This document shows, piece after piece, positions 1 through 8,446 of a stretch of DNA of 64,000 bases (within the stretch, counting starts at the first letter, position 1; every line of letters starts with the position of its first letter). A program made the translations under genes and the position numbers. Origin of the DNA: Rhizobium johnstonii 3841 (lineage in GTDB: Bacteria > Pseudomonadota > Alphaproteobacteria > Rhizobiales > Rhizobiaceae); assembly GCF_000009265.1 (NCBI RefSeq), contig NC_008381.1, positions 248,001 through 312,000 of the forward strand, read 5' to 3'. The notes under the pieces are model-generated. The model made no database searches. It worked only from the letters and a program-made list of their open reading frames with translations, and had not been told where the DNA came from.

Positions 1-1
1 C

Positions 2-751
2 GAGGCCGGCAGCGGTGAGCCGCTGGTTCTCATTCATGGCGTCGGCATGCGGCTCGAGGCCTGGGCGCCGCAGATCGCATTCCTGTCTGCAGGCCATCGC
101 GTCATCGCCGTCGACATGCCGGGACATGGGGAGAGCGCAAAGCTGCCGGCGGGCAGCCGGCTCGAGGAGTTCGTCGCCTGGTTCGGACGCTTTCTCGACG
201 AGATGGCAATCGACACCGCAAATGTTGCCGGGCACTCGATGGGCGCACTGGTTTCAGGAGGGGCGGCCGCGACCTTTGGCGAGCGTATCAGCCGTGTCGC
301 CTACCTCAACGGCGTCTACAGGCGTGACCCTGAGGCAAAGGCCGCCGTGCTCGCGCGCGCTGCCGCCATTCCGATGTCGGGCGTCGACAAGGAAGGCCCT
401 CTGGCCCGTTGGTTCGGCGATGATGCAGACAGCGTCACCGCGCGTGAATTGACGCGAAAATGGCTGAACCTCGTCGATCCCCAGGGATATGCCGTCGCTT
501 ACGCCGCCTTCGCGGGAGGAGACGAGACCTATGCTGACGGCTGGAAAGACGTGGCTGGTCCGGCGCTGTTTCTGACGGGGTCCGATGATCCGAACTCGAC
601 GCCCTTGATGGCGACGCAAATGGCAGAGCTTGCGCCGCGGGGCTACGCCCGCATCGTCGAAGGTCATCGTCATATGGTGAACCTGACCGCGCCTGATATC
701 GTCAATTCGCTGCTCGCTGAGTGGCTGTCGTTCGGGGAGGATGAACGATGA
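2..751 (+). CDS. alpha/beta-fold hydrolase, 5' end cut by window
   Basis: Serine hydrolase of the alpha/beta-fold family. The frame is open back to base 2, so the true start lies outside the window; the internal ATG at 47 would remove the oxyanion-hole strand. The visible part begins with LVLIHGVG, the HGxG oxyanion motif, followed by DMPGHGES, a nucleophile elbow GHSMGA, an acid strand LFLTGSDDPN and a C-terminal GHRHMVN that supplies the histidine, so the triad looks complete. It overlaps the flavin reductase gene by 4 bases (ATGA), so the two are co-translated. Family knowledge: such hydrolases often cleave ring-opened or acyl products of flavin monooxygenases, RutD being one example. The substrate is unknown. 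Confidence 0.85.
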   Translation, partial: EAGSGEPLVLIHGVGMRLEAWAPQIAFLSAGHRVIAVDMPGHGESAKLPAGSRLEEFVAWFGRFLDEMAIDTANVAGHSMGALVSGGAAATFGERISRVAYLNGVYRRDPEAKAAVLARAAAIPMSGVDKEGPLARWFGDDADSVTARELTRKWLNLVDPQGYAVAYAAFAGGDETYADGWKDVAGPALFLTGSDDPNSTPLMATQMAELAPRGYARIVEGHRHMVNLTAPDIVNSLLAEWLSFGEDER

Positions 752-1683
752 CAATCCAGACTGTCGACCCAAGAGCACTGCGAGATGCATTCGGGGCTTT
801 TCCGACCGGGGTGACTGTCGTCACCGCCTGCGACGGGGAAGGACATCCGATCGGCTTCACAGCGAACTCCTTCACCTCGGTCTCGCTCAATCCACCGCTT
901 CTCCTCGTCTGCCTTGCCAAGACGTCGCGCAATTTTGCCATCATGACCGGAGCGCAGCATTTTGCGATCAACGTGCTTTCGGAAACGCAGAAAGACGTGT
1001 CGAACACCTTTGCACGCCCGGTCGAGGACAGGTTTGCGGCGGTCGAATGGGCGAAGGGATCGGCAGGCTGCCCGATATTCTCGAACGTGGCGGCCTGGTT
1101 CGAATGCGCCATGGAAGAGGTCATCGAGGCTGGCGACCACGTCATCTTGATGGGCCGCATCGAAGCTTTCGACAATAGCGGCCGCAACGGTCTCGGCTAT
1201 GCGCGTGGCGGTTATTTCACGCCGACGCTGGCAAGCAAGGCAGTGTCGGCGGCAAGCGAAGGCAATATGGAACTTGCAGCCGTTGTCGAGCGCCGCGGGG
1301 AAGTTCTGCTGCTCGGCGAGGATGTGCTCTCCCTGCCAAGCGTCGACGCCCATGATGGCAGCCCGACCGAGGCATTGCAAAAATACCTGGAAACGCTCAC
1401 TGGGTTGAAAGTCAGCATCGGCTTTCTCTATTCGGTTTATGAGGGCAAGAGCGACGGCAAGCAGCACATCGTCTATCACGCCGTTGCCGGAGAGGGCGAG
1501 CCTGCCGGCGGCAGGTTCCTGAAGCCTGACGCATTGGTTGCGGCAAAGTTCAAGACCAGTTCGACTGCCGATATCGTCAACCGTTTTGCGATGGAAAGCT
1601 CGATCGGCAATTTCGGCGTCTATTTCGGCGACGAGACCGGCGGCACTGTTCACCCAATTCCAGTCAAGGACGCAAAAGCATGA
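748..1683 (+). CDS. flavin reductase with C-terminal Nudix-like extension
   Basis: NAD(P)H:flavin oxidoreductase expected to supply reduced FMN to the monooxygenase encoded next. Residues about 8-160 match the flavin-reductase FMN-binding split barrel: AFPTGVTVVTA, FTANSFTSVSLNPPLLLVCL and a later GDHVILMGRIEAF. Most such reductases are about 160-190 residues, but this one has 311. The extra 130 or so residues (GNMELAAVVERRGEVLLL onward) read like a Nudix fold with a degenerate signature: the helix region EALQKYLETLTGLKV lacks the REUXEEXGU catalytic residues. It overlaps both neighbours by 4 bases (ATGA). The reductase call is firm; the Nudix-like reading is my inference from pattern. Confidence 0.85.
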   Translation: MTIQTVDPRALRDAFGAFPTGVTVVTACDGEGHPIGFTANSFTSVSLNPPLLLVCLAKTSRNFAIMTGAQHFAINVLSETQKDVSNTFARPVEDRFAAVEWAKGSAGCPIFSNVAAWFECAMEEVIEAGDHVILMGRIEAFDNSGRNGLGYARGGYFTPTLASKAVSAASEGNMELAAVVERRGEVLLLGEDVLSLPSVDAHDGSPTEALQKYLETLTGLKVSIGFLYSVYEGKSDGKQHIVYHAVAGEGEPAGGRFLKPDALVAAKFKTSSTADIVNRFAMESSIGNFGVYFGDETGGTVHPIPVKDAKA

Positions 1684-2720
1684 AGTTCTCCCTCTTCGTC
1701 CATATGGAACGGCTCGATGCCAGCCAAAGCCACAAGAGCCTCTACGAGGAATTCGTCGCGCTCTGCGAGATCGCCGACAAGGGCGGCATGCACGCGATCT
1801 GGACGGGCGAGCACCATGGCATGGATTTCACCATCGCGCCCAATCCGTTCGTGACCATTGCTGATCTCGCGCGCCGCACATCGCGGGCACGGCTTGGGAC
1901 GGGAACGGTGATTGCCCCCTTCTGGCATCCGATCAAACTCGCCGGCGAGGCGGCCATGGCCGATATCATCTGCGATGGACGACTCGACATCGGCATCGCG
2001 CGGGGGGCCTATTCCTTCGAATACGAACGTCTGCTGCCCGGTCTCGATGCCTGGGGTGCTGGCCAGCGCATGCGCGAGCTCATCCCGGCGGTCAAAGGCA
2101 TATGGGCCGGCGACTACGCCCATGACGGGGAATTCTTCAAGTTTCCGTCGACCACGTCGGCGCCGAAACCGCTGCAGCAGCCGAACCCGCCCATATGGGT
2201 TGCGGCGCGCGATCCGAACTCGCACGAATTTGCCGTCGCCAACGGCTGCAACGTCCAGGTCACACCGCTCTGGCAGGGCGACGACGAGGTTCAGTCGTTG
2301 ATGGAGCGCTTCAACGATGCCTGCGCCAAGAATCCCGAGATCGAGCGGCCCAAGATCATGCTGCTGCGCCATACCTATGTCGGTTCGTCAGAGGACGATG
2401 TCGCCCAGGCCGCCCATGAACTCAGCGTCTACTACAATTATTTCTTCGCCTGGTTCAAGAATGAGAAGCCGGTTACCCAGGGTCTGATCGAACGGATCCC
2501 GGACGAACAGATCAGAGCAAATGCGATGTTGTCGGACCAGGTCATGCGCACCAACAATGTCGTTGGCGACGCTGAGACCGTCATCGCCCGGCTCAAGGCG
2601 TATGAAGCGCTCGGCTATGACGAATATTCCTTCTGGATCGACACCGGCATGAGCTTCGAGCGCAAGAAGGCGTCGCTCGAGCGCTTCATCACCGAGGTCA
2701 TGCCGGCATTTCAGGAGTAA
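1680..2720 (+). CDS. LLM-class flavin-dependent monooxygenase
   Basis: Luciferase-like monooxygenase of 346 residues, the usual length for the bacterial-luciferase TIM-barrel family. It opens with KFSLFVHMERLD, followed by IWTGEHHGMDFTIAPNPF and LGTGTVIAPFWHPIKLAGE, the conserved early barrel strands, then RLDIGIARGAYSFEYE, and ends with a substrate-loop region and helix. It uses reduced flavin and oxygen to oxygenate a small molecule. The reductase just upstream, overlapping by 4 bases, is the obvious flavin supplier, making a two-component system. Neighbouring aldehyde dehydrogenases suggest the oxygenation leads to an aldehyde. The substrate cannot be read from the sequence. Confidence 0.9.
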   Translation: MKFSLFVHMERLDASQSHKSLYEEFVALCEIADKGGMHAIWTGEHHGMDFTIAPNPFVTIADLARRTSRARLGTGTVIAPFWHPIKLAGEAAMADIICDGRLDIGIARGAYSFEYERLLPGLDAWGAGQRMRELIPAVKGIWAGDYAHDGEFFKFPSTTSAPKPLQQPNPPIWVAARDPNSHEFAVANGCNVQVTPLWQGDDEVQSLMERFNDACAKNPEIERPKIMLLRHTYVGSSEDDVAQAAHELSVYYNYFFAWFKNEKPVTQGLIERIPDEQIRANAMLSDQVMRTNNVVGDAETVIARLKAYEALGYDEYSFWIDTGMSFERKKASLERFITEVMPAFQE

Positions 2721-2724
2721 GACC

Positions 2725-4188
2725 ATGCGGCGTTTCCAGCACTACATCGACGGCGAATTTTCAGATGGCGAGGCCAGCTATGCGAGCATCGATCCCGCCT
2801 CCGGCGCGGTCTGGGCGGAGATGCCCGAAGCGCGCGAGGGCGATGTCGGTCGGGCTGTCGACGCTGCCGACAGGGCACTTTACGACGGCGCCTGGCCGAA
2901 AATGACGGCCACCCAACGCGGCAAGCTGCTCTGCAAGCTGGCCGACCTGGTTGCTGCCAACGCGCAGGTGCTGGCTGAACTGGAGACGCGCGACACCGGC
3001 AAGATCATCCGCGAGACATCGGCGCAGATCGCTTATGTCGCCGAATACTATCGCTACTATGCCGGCATCGCCGACAAGATCGAAGGCGCCTACCTGCCGA
3101 TCGACAAGCCCGACATGGATGTCTGGCTTCGCCGCGAGCCGATCGGCGTCGTTGCGATGGTCGTGCCGTGGAACAGCCAGCTGTTCCTGTCTGCGGTGAA
3201 GATCGGACCGGCACTCGCCGCCGGCTGCACGATGGTCGTCAAGGCCTCGGAAGACGGGCCGGCGCCACTTCTCGAATTTGCGCGTCTCGTGCACGAGGCA
3301 GGCTTTCCTGCCGGCGTCGTCAACATCATCACCGGTTTCGGCGCCTCCTGCGGCGCCGCCCTCGGGCGGCACCCGAAGGTCGCCCACGTCGCTTTTACCG
3401 GCGGCCCTGAAACCGCCCGGCACGTCGTGCGCAACTCGGCCGAAAACCTCGCCTCCACCTCGCTTGAACTTGGCGGCAAGTCGCCGTTCATCGTCTTTGC
3501 CGATGCGGACCTCGAAAGTGCGGCCAATGCCCAGGTCGCAGGCATCTTCGCCGCGACAGGCCAGAGCTGTGTTGCCGGATCGCGCCTCATCGTCGAACGC
3601 AGTATCAAGGATAAATTCGTCGCCCTGCTGCGCGAGAAGGCGGAAGCGATCCGTATTGGCGCGCCACTCGATATGGCGACCGAAGTCGGCCCGCTTGCCA
3701 CCAAGCGCCAGCAGGACAATATCGGCGCCCTCGTCGCCAAGTCGATCGAAAGCGGCGCCCGCCTCGTCACGGGAGGGCGCAAGATTGATGGCGAAGGCTA
3801 TTATTTCCCGCCGACGATTCTCGATTGCGACGATGTCGCCTCGCCCTCGTTGACAGAGGAATTCTTCGGGCCGGTCCTGTCCGTCGTGTCGTTCGAGACG
3901 GAAGCCGAGGCGCTGCGGCTCGCCAACGATACCCGTTATGGCCTGGCTTCCGGCGTCTTCACCCAGAACCTCACCCGGGCGCACCGGCTGATGAAGGGGC
4001 TGCGTGCCGGGATCGTCTGGGTCAACACCTACCGCGCCGTCTCGCCGATCGCGCCGTTCGGCGGTTTCGGCCTGTCAGGCCATGGCAGGGAAGGCGGCAT
4101 GGCCGCGGCGCTCGACTATACCCGTACCAAGACGATCTGGCTCAGGACATCGGACGATCCGATCCCCGATCCCTTTGTGATGAGGTAG
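2725..4188 (+). CDS. NAD(P)-dependent aldehyde dehydrogenase
   Basis: ALDH-superfamily enzyme of 487 residues, full length. The conserved Asn is N150 in VVPWNSQ, the general base is E248 in SLELGGKSP and the catalytic cysteine is C282 in GQSCVAGSR. The C-terminal EEFFGPVLSV and PFGGFGLSGHGREGG motifs are present. It oxidises an aldehyde to the acid with NAD(P). It starts 4 bases after the monooxygenase stop, so it belongs to the same transcript and probably oxidises the aldehyde produced by the monooxygenase/hydrolase steps. The SQ after PWN replaces the common FP or FY, so the substrate may be atypical; specificity is not assignable. Confidence 0.9.
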   Translation: MRRFQHYIDGEFSDGEASYASIDPASGAVWAEMPEAREGDVGRAVDAADRALYDGAWPKMTATQRGKLLCKLADLVAANAQVLAELETRDTGKIIRETSAQIAYVAEYYRYYAGIADKIEGAYLPIDKPDMDVWLRREPIGVVAMVVPWNSQLFLSAVKIGPALAAGCTMVVKASEDGPAPLLEFARLVHEAGFPAGVVNIITGFGASCGAALGRHPKVAHVAFTGGPETARHVVRNSAENLASTSLELGGKSPFIVFADADLESAANAQVAGIFAATGQSCVAGSRLIVERSIKDKFVALLREKAEAIRIGAPLDMATEVGPLATKRQQDNIGALVAKSIESGARLVTGGRKIDGEGYYFPPTILDCDDVASPSLTEEFFGPVLSVVSFETEAEALRLANDTRYGLASGVFTQNLTRAHRLMKGLRAGIVWVNTYRAVSPIAPFGGFGLSGHGREGGMAAALDYTRTKTIWLRTSDDPIPDPFVMR

Positions 4189-4193
4189 CGCCG

Positions 4194-4517
4194 ATGTTTT
4201 ACGAAATCCGGACCTACCGGCTGAAGAACGGCACCATCCCGCAATATCTCAAGGTCGTCGAGGAAGAGGGGATCGAGATCCAGAAGAGCCATCTCGGCAC
4301 GCTCGTCGGTTACTTCTTTTCGGAGATCGGAACGATCAACGAGATCGTCCACATCTGGGCCTTTGCGAGCCTGGACGACCGGGAGGCGAGGCGCCAGAGG
4401 CTTCTGGCCGATCCCCGATGGCAGGCCTTTCTGCCCAAGATCCGCGATCTGATCGAGGTGGCGGAAAACAAGATTATGAAGCCAGCTAACTTTTCTCCCA
4501 GGAGCGAGGCGCACTGA
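4194..4517 (+). CDS. NIPSNAP family protein
   Basis: Small protein of 107 residues. MFYEIRTYRLKNGTI at the start and HIWAFASLDDREARRQRL in the middle are typical of NIPSNAP proteins, a dimeric alpha+beta-barrel fold. I chose the ATG at 4194, 6 bases after the dehydrogenase stop, because the NIPSNAP fold starts exactly there; the longer reading frame upstream is antisense noise over the dehydrogenase. Bacterial NIPSNAP proteins often sit in catabolic operons beside oxygenases and ABC importers, but their biochemical role is not established. It is the last gene before the transporter genes, 44 bases upstream of the binding protein. Confidence 0.85.
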   Translation: MFYEIRTYRLKNGTIPQYLKVVEEEGIEIQKSHLGTLVGYFFSEIGTINEIVHIWAFASLDDREARRQRLLADPRWQAFLPKIRDLIEVAENKIMKPANFSPRSEAH

Positions 4518-4561
4518 CGGCATAAGGCATACAGGACAAACCAGAACAAGGATAAGGGAAC

Positions 4562-5572
4562 ATGAAAACAACATTTGCTGTCGCGGCGGTCGCCGCATTC
4601 GTGGCTGTGTCCGTACCGGCGCACGCCGACAACATGGTCTTTTCGAGCTGGGGAGGAACGACCCAGGACGCGCAGAAGGCTGCATGGGCCAGCCCGTTCA
4701 CGGAGAAGACCGGTATCACCGTCGTACAGGACGGACCGACGGACTACGGCAAGCTCAAGGCGATGGTCGAGGCCGGTCAGGTCACCTGGGACGTGGTCGA
4801 CGTCGAAGGCGATTATGCCGCCCAGGCCGGCAAGAATGGCCAGCTCGAGAAACTCGATTTCTCCGTCATCGATAAATCCAAGCTCGATCCGCGCTTCGTG
4901 ACCGACTATTCGGTCGGCAGCTTCTATTATTCCTTCGTGATCGGCTGCAATGCCGATGCCGTCAGCGCCTGCCCGAAGACATGGGCTGACCTGTTCGACA
5001 CGGCAAAGTTTCCGGGAAAGCGCACATTCTACAAGTGGTCGGCTCCTGGTGTGATCGAAGCGGCGCTGCTTGCCGACGGCGTGGCCGCCGACAAGCTCTA
5101 TCCGCTTGATCTCGACCGCGCCTTCAAGAAGCTCGATACGATCAAATCGGATATCGTCTGGTGGTCGGGCGGTGCACAGTCGCAGCAGCTTCTGGCATCC
5201 GCCGAGGCTCCCTTCGGCAGTATCTGGAATGGCCGCATGACCGCGCTTGCGGCGAGCGGTATCAAGACCGAGACCTCATGGGAACAGAACATCACCGCTG
5301 CGGATTCGCTCGTCGTGCCGAAGGGTTCGCCGAACGTGGAAGCCGCGATGAAGTTCATTGCAATGGCGACCTCGGCCGAACCGCAGGCCGCCCTTGCAAA
5401 AGCCACCGGATATGCGCCAATCAACGTTGACTCGGCCAAGCTGATGGATCCGGAGACGGCCAAGACCCTGCCGGATCAGCAGACGGCCAGCCAGGTGAAT
5501 GCCGACATGAACTACTGGGCTGATAATCGCGATGCCATCGGCGAGAAGTGGTACGCCTGGCAGGCGAAATAG
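4562..5572 (+). CDS. ABC transporter substrate-binding protein, polyamine/PotD type
   Basis: Periplasmic binding protein of 336 residues. The signal peptide MKTTFAVAAVAAFVAVSVPAHA ends in an AHA cleavage site. The mature part begins DNMVFSSWGGTTQDAQKAAW, the opening typical of the spermidine/putrescine-like family of binding proteins. Further conserved elements are WDVVDVEGDY, PKTWADLFD and FPGKR. The two permeases and ATPase follow in order, completing a PotABCD-type importer. Given the catabolic genes on both sides, the ligand is probably the compound degraded by this cluster, perhaps an amine or N-containing acid. The ligand is inference. Confidence 0.9.
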   Translation: MKTTFAVAAVAAFVAVSVPAHADNMVFSSWGGTTQDAQKAAWASPFTEKTGITVVQDGPTDYGKLKAMVEAGQVTWDVVDVEGDYAAQAGKNGQLEKLDFSVIDKSKLDPRFVTDYSVGSFYYSFVIGCNADAVSACPKTWADLFDTAKFPGKRTFYKWSAPGVIEAALLADGVAADKLYPLDLDRAFKKLDTIKSDIVWWSGGAQSQQLLASAEAPFGSIWNGRMTALAASGIKTETSWEQNITAADSLVVPKGSPNVEAAMKFIAMATSAEPQAALAKATGYAPINVDSAKLMDPETAKTLPDQQTASQVNADMNYWADNRDAIGEKWYAWQAK

Positions 5573-5592
5573 CCTGAAACTTGAGACGGATG

Positions 5593-5616
5593 GGCACGGC
5601 GAATGTTCGCCGTGCC
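5593..5616 (+). promoter_or_regulatory. stem-loop between binding protein and permease genes
   Basis: Perfect 11-bp inverted repeat GGCACGGCGAA / TTCGCCGTGCC separated by only TG, 20 bases after the binding-protein stop. There is no T-run. In binding-protein operons such hairpins commonly stabilise the upstream message or partly terminate it, so that the binding protein outnumbers the membrane parts; that role here is inference. Confidence 0.6.
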
Positions 5617-5685
5617 TCCCGCAGCGCCAGTGCCCGTTTGACCGGCCACGGCGCCTGTGGAAATTGACGGGTGGGAAGGACTGTC

Positions 5686-6558
5686 ATGTCGACATATAGC
5701 GATGCCTCCGCTGCAATTGCGCCCCTGCCAAAGGCGCGCAAGGCAACAGGGTTTGGGGGGGTCCTTCCGGCGCTCGCCTTCGTGGCGATCTTTTTCATCG
5801 CGCCGGTGGCGGTACTCCTGCTGCGCAGCGTGCTGGAACCGGTGCCGGGCTTTGGAAACTATGCGCAGCTGATCGGATCCGCGACCTATCTCAAGATTTT
5901 CGCCAACACCTTCATCGTCTCGGGTCTCGTCACCGCGATTTCGCTGCTGATCGGATTTCCCGTTGCCTGGGCGCTGGCAATCATGCCCGGGCGCCTCACC
6001 TCGGTAATCTTTGCGATCCTGCTCCTGTCGATGTGGACCAACCTGCTGGCCCGCACCTATGCCTGGATGGTGCTTTTGCAGCGGACGGGGCTCATCAACA
6101 AGATGCTGATCGGAATGGGGCTGATCGACAAACCTTTGGCACTGGTCAACAACCTGACCGGGGTCACCATCGGCATGACCTATATCATGCTGCCCTTCAT
6201 CATCCTGCCGCTCTACGGCGTGATCAAGAAGATCGACCCGTCGACCCTGCAGGCGGCAGCACTTTGCGGCGCCAATCGGTGGCAGTGCCTGACCCGTGTC
6301 CTGCTGCCCTTGGCCATGCCCGGCATGGCGGCTGGCGCCCTTATGGTCTTCGTCATGTCGCTTGGTTATTTCGTCACGCCGTCGCTTCTCGGCGGCACTG
6401 CGAACATGATGCTCGCAGAGCTGATTGCGCAATTCGTGCAGTCGCTGGTCAATTGGGGAATGGGAGGTGCTGCGGCGCTGGTTCTCCTCGTGGTGACCCT
6501 GCTGCTTTATGCCGTGCAGCTGCGCTTCCTCGGCAACCAAAACCCGGGAGGGCGTTGA
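5686..6558 (+). CDS. ABC permease, PotB type
   Basis: Inner-membrane subunit of the polyamine-type importer, 290 residues from the ATG at 5686. That ATG follows a good ribosome site (GGAAGGA at 5674-5680) with a 5-base gap; the GTG at 5671 would place that site inside the gene. Six hydrophobic segments are visible: a long first one (VLPALAFVAIFFIAPVAVLL) and five more in the BPD_transp_1 region. The EAA-type loop reads LQAAALCGANRWQCLTRVLLPLAMPG, where the permease contacts the ATPase. It lies between the binding protein and the second permease. Confidence 0.9.
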   Translation: MSTYSDASAAIAPLPKARKATGFGGVLPALAFVAIFFIAPVAVLLLRSVLEPVPGFGNYAQLIGSATYLKIFANTFIVSGLVTAISLLIGFPVAWALAIMPGRLTSVIFAILLLSMWTNLLARTYAWMVLLQRTGLINKMLIGMGLIDKPLALVNNLTGVTIGMTYIMLPFIILPLYGVIKKIDPSTLQAAALCGANRWQCLTRVLLPLAMPGMAAGALMVFVMSLGYFVTPSLLGGTANMMLAELIAQFVQSLVNWGMGGAAALVLLVVTLLLYAVQLRFLGNQNPGGR

Positions 6559-6559
6559 C

Positions 6560-7360
6560 ATGTTGCTCAATTTCGACCGCCTCGGCTGGTGGAAATACAT
6601 CCTGCTGGCGATCACGCTTCTGACTGCAGCCTTTCTGCTGCTGCCGATCGTCTTTATCGCGGCGCTCTCCTTCGGCTCCTCGCAATGGCTGATCTTTCCG
6701 CCGCCCGGCTGGACGCTTCAATGGTACAGCGAGCTCTTTGCCGATCCGCGCTGGCTGGAATCGGCCTGGACGAGCTTCAAGATCGCGGTCATCGTGACGA
6801 TCCTGTCGGTGCTGCTCGGGCTCGTGACCTCCTTCGGGCTGGTGCGCGGTTCGTTCTTGTTCCGCGATGCGCTGAAAGCGCTGTTCCTGACGCCGATGAT
6901 CCTTCCCGTCGTGGTTCTTGCGGTCGCCCTTTATGCCTTCTTCCTGAGGATTGGTCTTGGCGGCACGTTGGTAGGCTTCGTCATTTCGCACCTGGTTCTC
7001 GCACTGCCCTTCTCGATCCTCTCCATCTCAAGTGCGCTGGAAGGCTTCGACAAATCGATCGAGGATGCGGCGGTTCTGTGCGGCGCCTCGCCTCTGGAAG
7101 CAAAGATCAGGGTCACCCTGCCGGCGATCAGCCATGGGCTGTTTTCGGCGGCCGTCTTCTCGTTCCTGACATCCTGGGACGAGGTGGTGGTGGCGATCTT
7201 CATGTCCAGCCCGACCCTGCAGACGCTGCCGGTAAAAGTATGGGCGACGCTGCGGCAGGACCTGACGCCGGTTGTCGCTGCGGCGTCGACCCTTCTCATC
7301 CTTTTGACGATCCTCTTGATGGCGCTTGTTGCCGTCGTGCGTAAGGTACTGAAACAATGA
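6560..7360 (+). CDS. ABC permease, PotC type
   Basis: Second inner-membrane subunit, 266 residues. The start is the ATG at 6560, 1 base after the preceding stop, with GGGAGGGCG as ribosome site; the longer frame from 6509 overlaps the previous gene and lacks the expected N-terminus. It begins with a cytoplasmic stretch and a long hydrophobic helix (ILLAITLLTAAFLLLPIVF), followed by FGSSQWLIFPPPGWTLQWY, a typical PotC-like periplasmic segment. The coupling loop SIEDAAVLCGASPLEAKIRVTLP matches the EAA motif. It overlaps the ATPase gene by 4 bases. Confidence 0.9.
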   Translation: MLLNFDRLGWWKYILLAITLLTAAFLLLPIVFIAALSFGSSQWLIFPPPGWTLQWYSELFADPRWLESAWTSFKIAVIVTILSVLLGLVTSFGLVRGSFLFRDALKALFLTPMILPVVVLAVALYAFFLRIGLGGTLVGFVISHLVLALPFSILSISSALEGFDKSIEDAAVLCGASPLEAKIRVTLPAISHGLFSAAVFSFLTSWDEVVVAIFMSSPTLQTLPVKVWATLRQDLTPVVAAASTLLILLTILLMALVAVVRKVLKQ

Positions 7361-8436
7361 AAGAACCATTCCTTCAGATCCGCGGAATACGCAAGGAATA
7401 CGGCCCGGTTGTCGCTGTCCACGACGTCAATCTCGACGTACGGCGCGGGGAGTTCCTGACCTTTCTCGGCCCGTCCGGATCCGGGAAAAGCACGACCCTC
7501 TACATCCTGGCCGGCTTTGAAACTCCGACGAAAGGCGACATCACGCTGGAGGGCAAGACCCTGCTCGCCACGCCGTCGCACAAGCGCAACATCGGCATGG
7601 TGTTCCAGCGCTACACCCTGTTTCCGCATCTGACGGTGGGCGAAAACATCGCATTTCCGCTGAAGGTCCGGCGCAAGTCCAAGGCCGAGGTCGACAGCAA
7701 GGTGAAGGAGATGCTGCGCCTCGTCAGGCTCGAAGGCTTCGAGGATCGCAAGCCCGCGCAAATGTCCGGCGGTCAGCAGCAGCGCGTCGCCCTTGCCAGA
7801 GCCCTTGCCTATGATCCGCCGGTGCTTCTGATGGACGAGCCGCTGTCGGCGCTCGACAAGAAGCTGCGCGAGGAAATCCAGCATGAGATACGCCGGATCC
7901 ACCAGCAGACCGAAGTGACGATCCTCTACGTCACCCACGACCAGGAGGAGGCGCTGCGGCTCTCCGACCGGATCGCCGTCTTTTCCAAGGGCGTCATCGA
8001 TCAGATCGGGACGGGCCCGGAACTCTACGCCAATCCGCGGACCCGCTTCGTGGCAGAATTCATCGGCGACAGCGATTTCATTTCATGCGACCTGCTGTCA
8101 TCCTCCGATGGGCAGGCCACCATTTCGCTTGGCGGCGGGAGCGTCTTCAATCATATTCCGGTGCATGGAAAAGGAACCTCCGGGACGAGGGCAGCCCTGA
8201 TGCTGAGGCCGGAGCGCATTCGGTTGTCGCGAAACCAGGCAGCAGGAGCGGGTCTTGCCGCAACGGTCAGCGACATTACCTTCCTCGGCAACAATATTCA
8301 CGTCTCGACCGAGACGGCGACAGGCGAGGCGCTGGCGGTTCGTTTGCCGTTCGGTCACGAGGCTATCGCGGGGCTCAGCCGCGGAGATATAGTCCATCTG
8401 AATTTCGATCCCGGTGCCGCTCACGTATTCTGTTGA
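7357..8436 (+). CDS. ABC transporter ATP-binding protein, PotA type
   Basis: Energy-coupling ATPase of 359 residues. Walker A is GPSGSGKST, the signature is MSGGQQQRVALARAL, Walker B is VLLMDEPLSALD and the switch histidine is in YVTHDQEEALRLSD. The C-terminal third (about 240-359) is the TOBE-like regulatory domain with LMLRPERIRL. It overlaps the permease gene by 4 bases (ATGA), completing the importer made with the three genes upstream. The order binding protein, permease, permease, ATPase is as in many alphaproteobacterial polyamine-type systems. Confidence 0.92.
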   Translation: MKEPFLQIRGIRKEYGPVVAVHDVNLDVRRGEFLTFLGPSGSGKSTTLYILAGFETPTKGDITLEGKTLLATPSHKRNIGMVFQRYTLFPHLTVGENIAFPLKVRRKSKAEVDSKVKEMLRLVRLEGFEDRKPAQMSGGQQQRVALARALAYDPPVLLMDEPLSALDKKLREEIQHEIRRIHQQTEVTILYVTHDQEEALRLSDRIAVFSKGVIDQIGTGPELYANPRTRFVAEFIGDSDFISCDLLSSSDGQATISLGGGSVFNHIPVHGKGTSGTRAALMLRPERIRLSRNQAAGAGLAATVSDITFLGNNIHVSTETATGEALAVRLPFGHEAIAGLSRGDIVHLNFDPGAAHVFC

Positions 8437-8446
8437 AAGTTGTCAT

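Noticed and set aside
2..2720. Rut pyrimidine pathway
   Set aside because: Hydrolase, flavin reductase and LLM monooxygenase recall RutD, RutF and RutA, but RutB, RutC and RutE are missing, the order differs, and the aldehyde dehydrogenases and importer do not belong to Rut.
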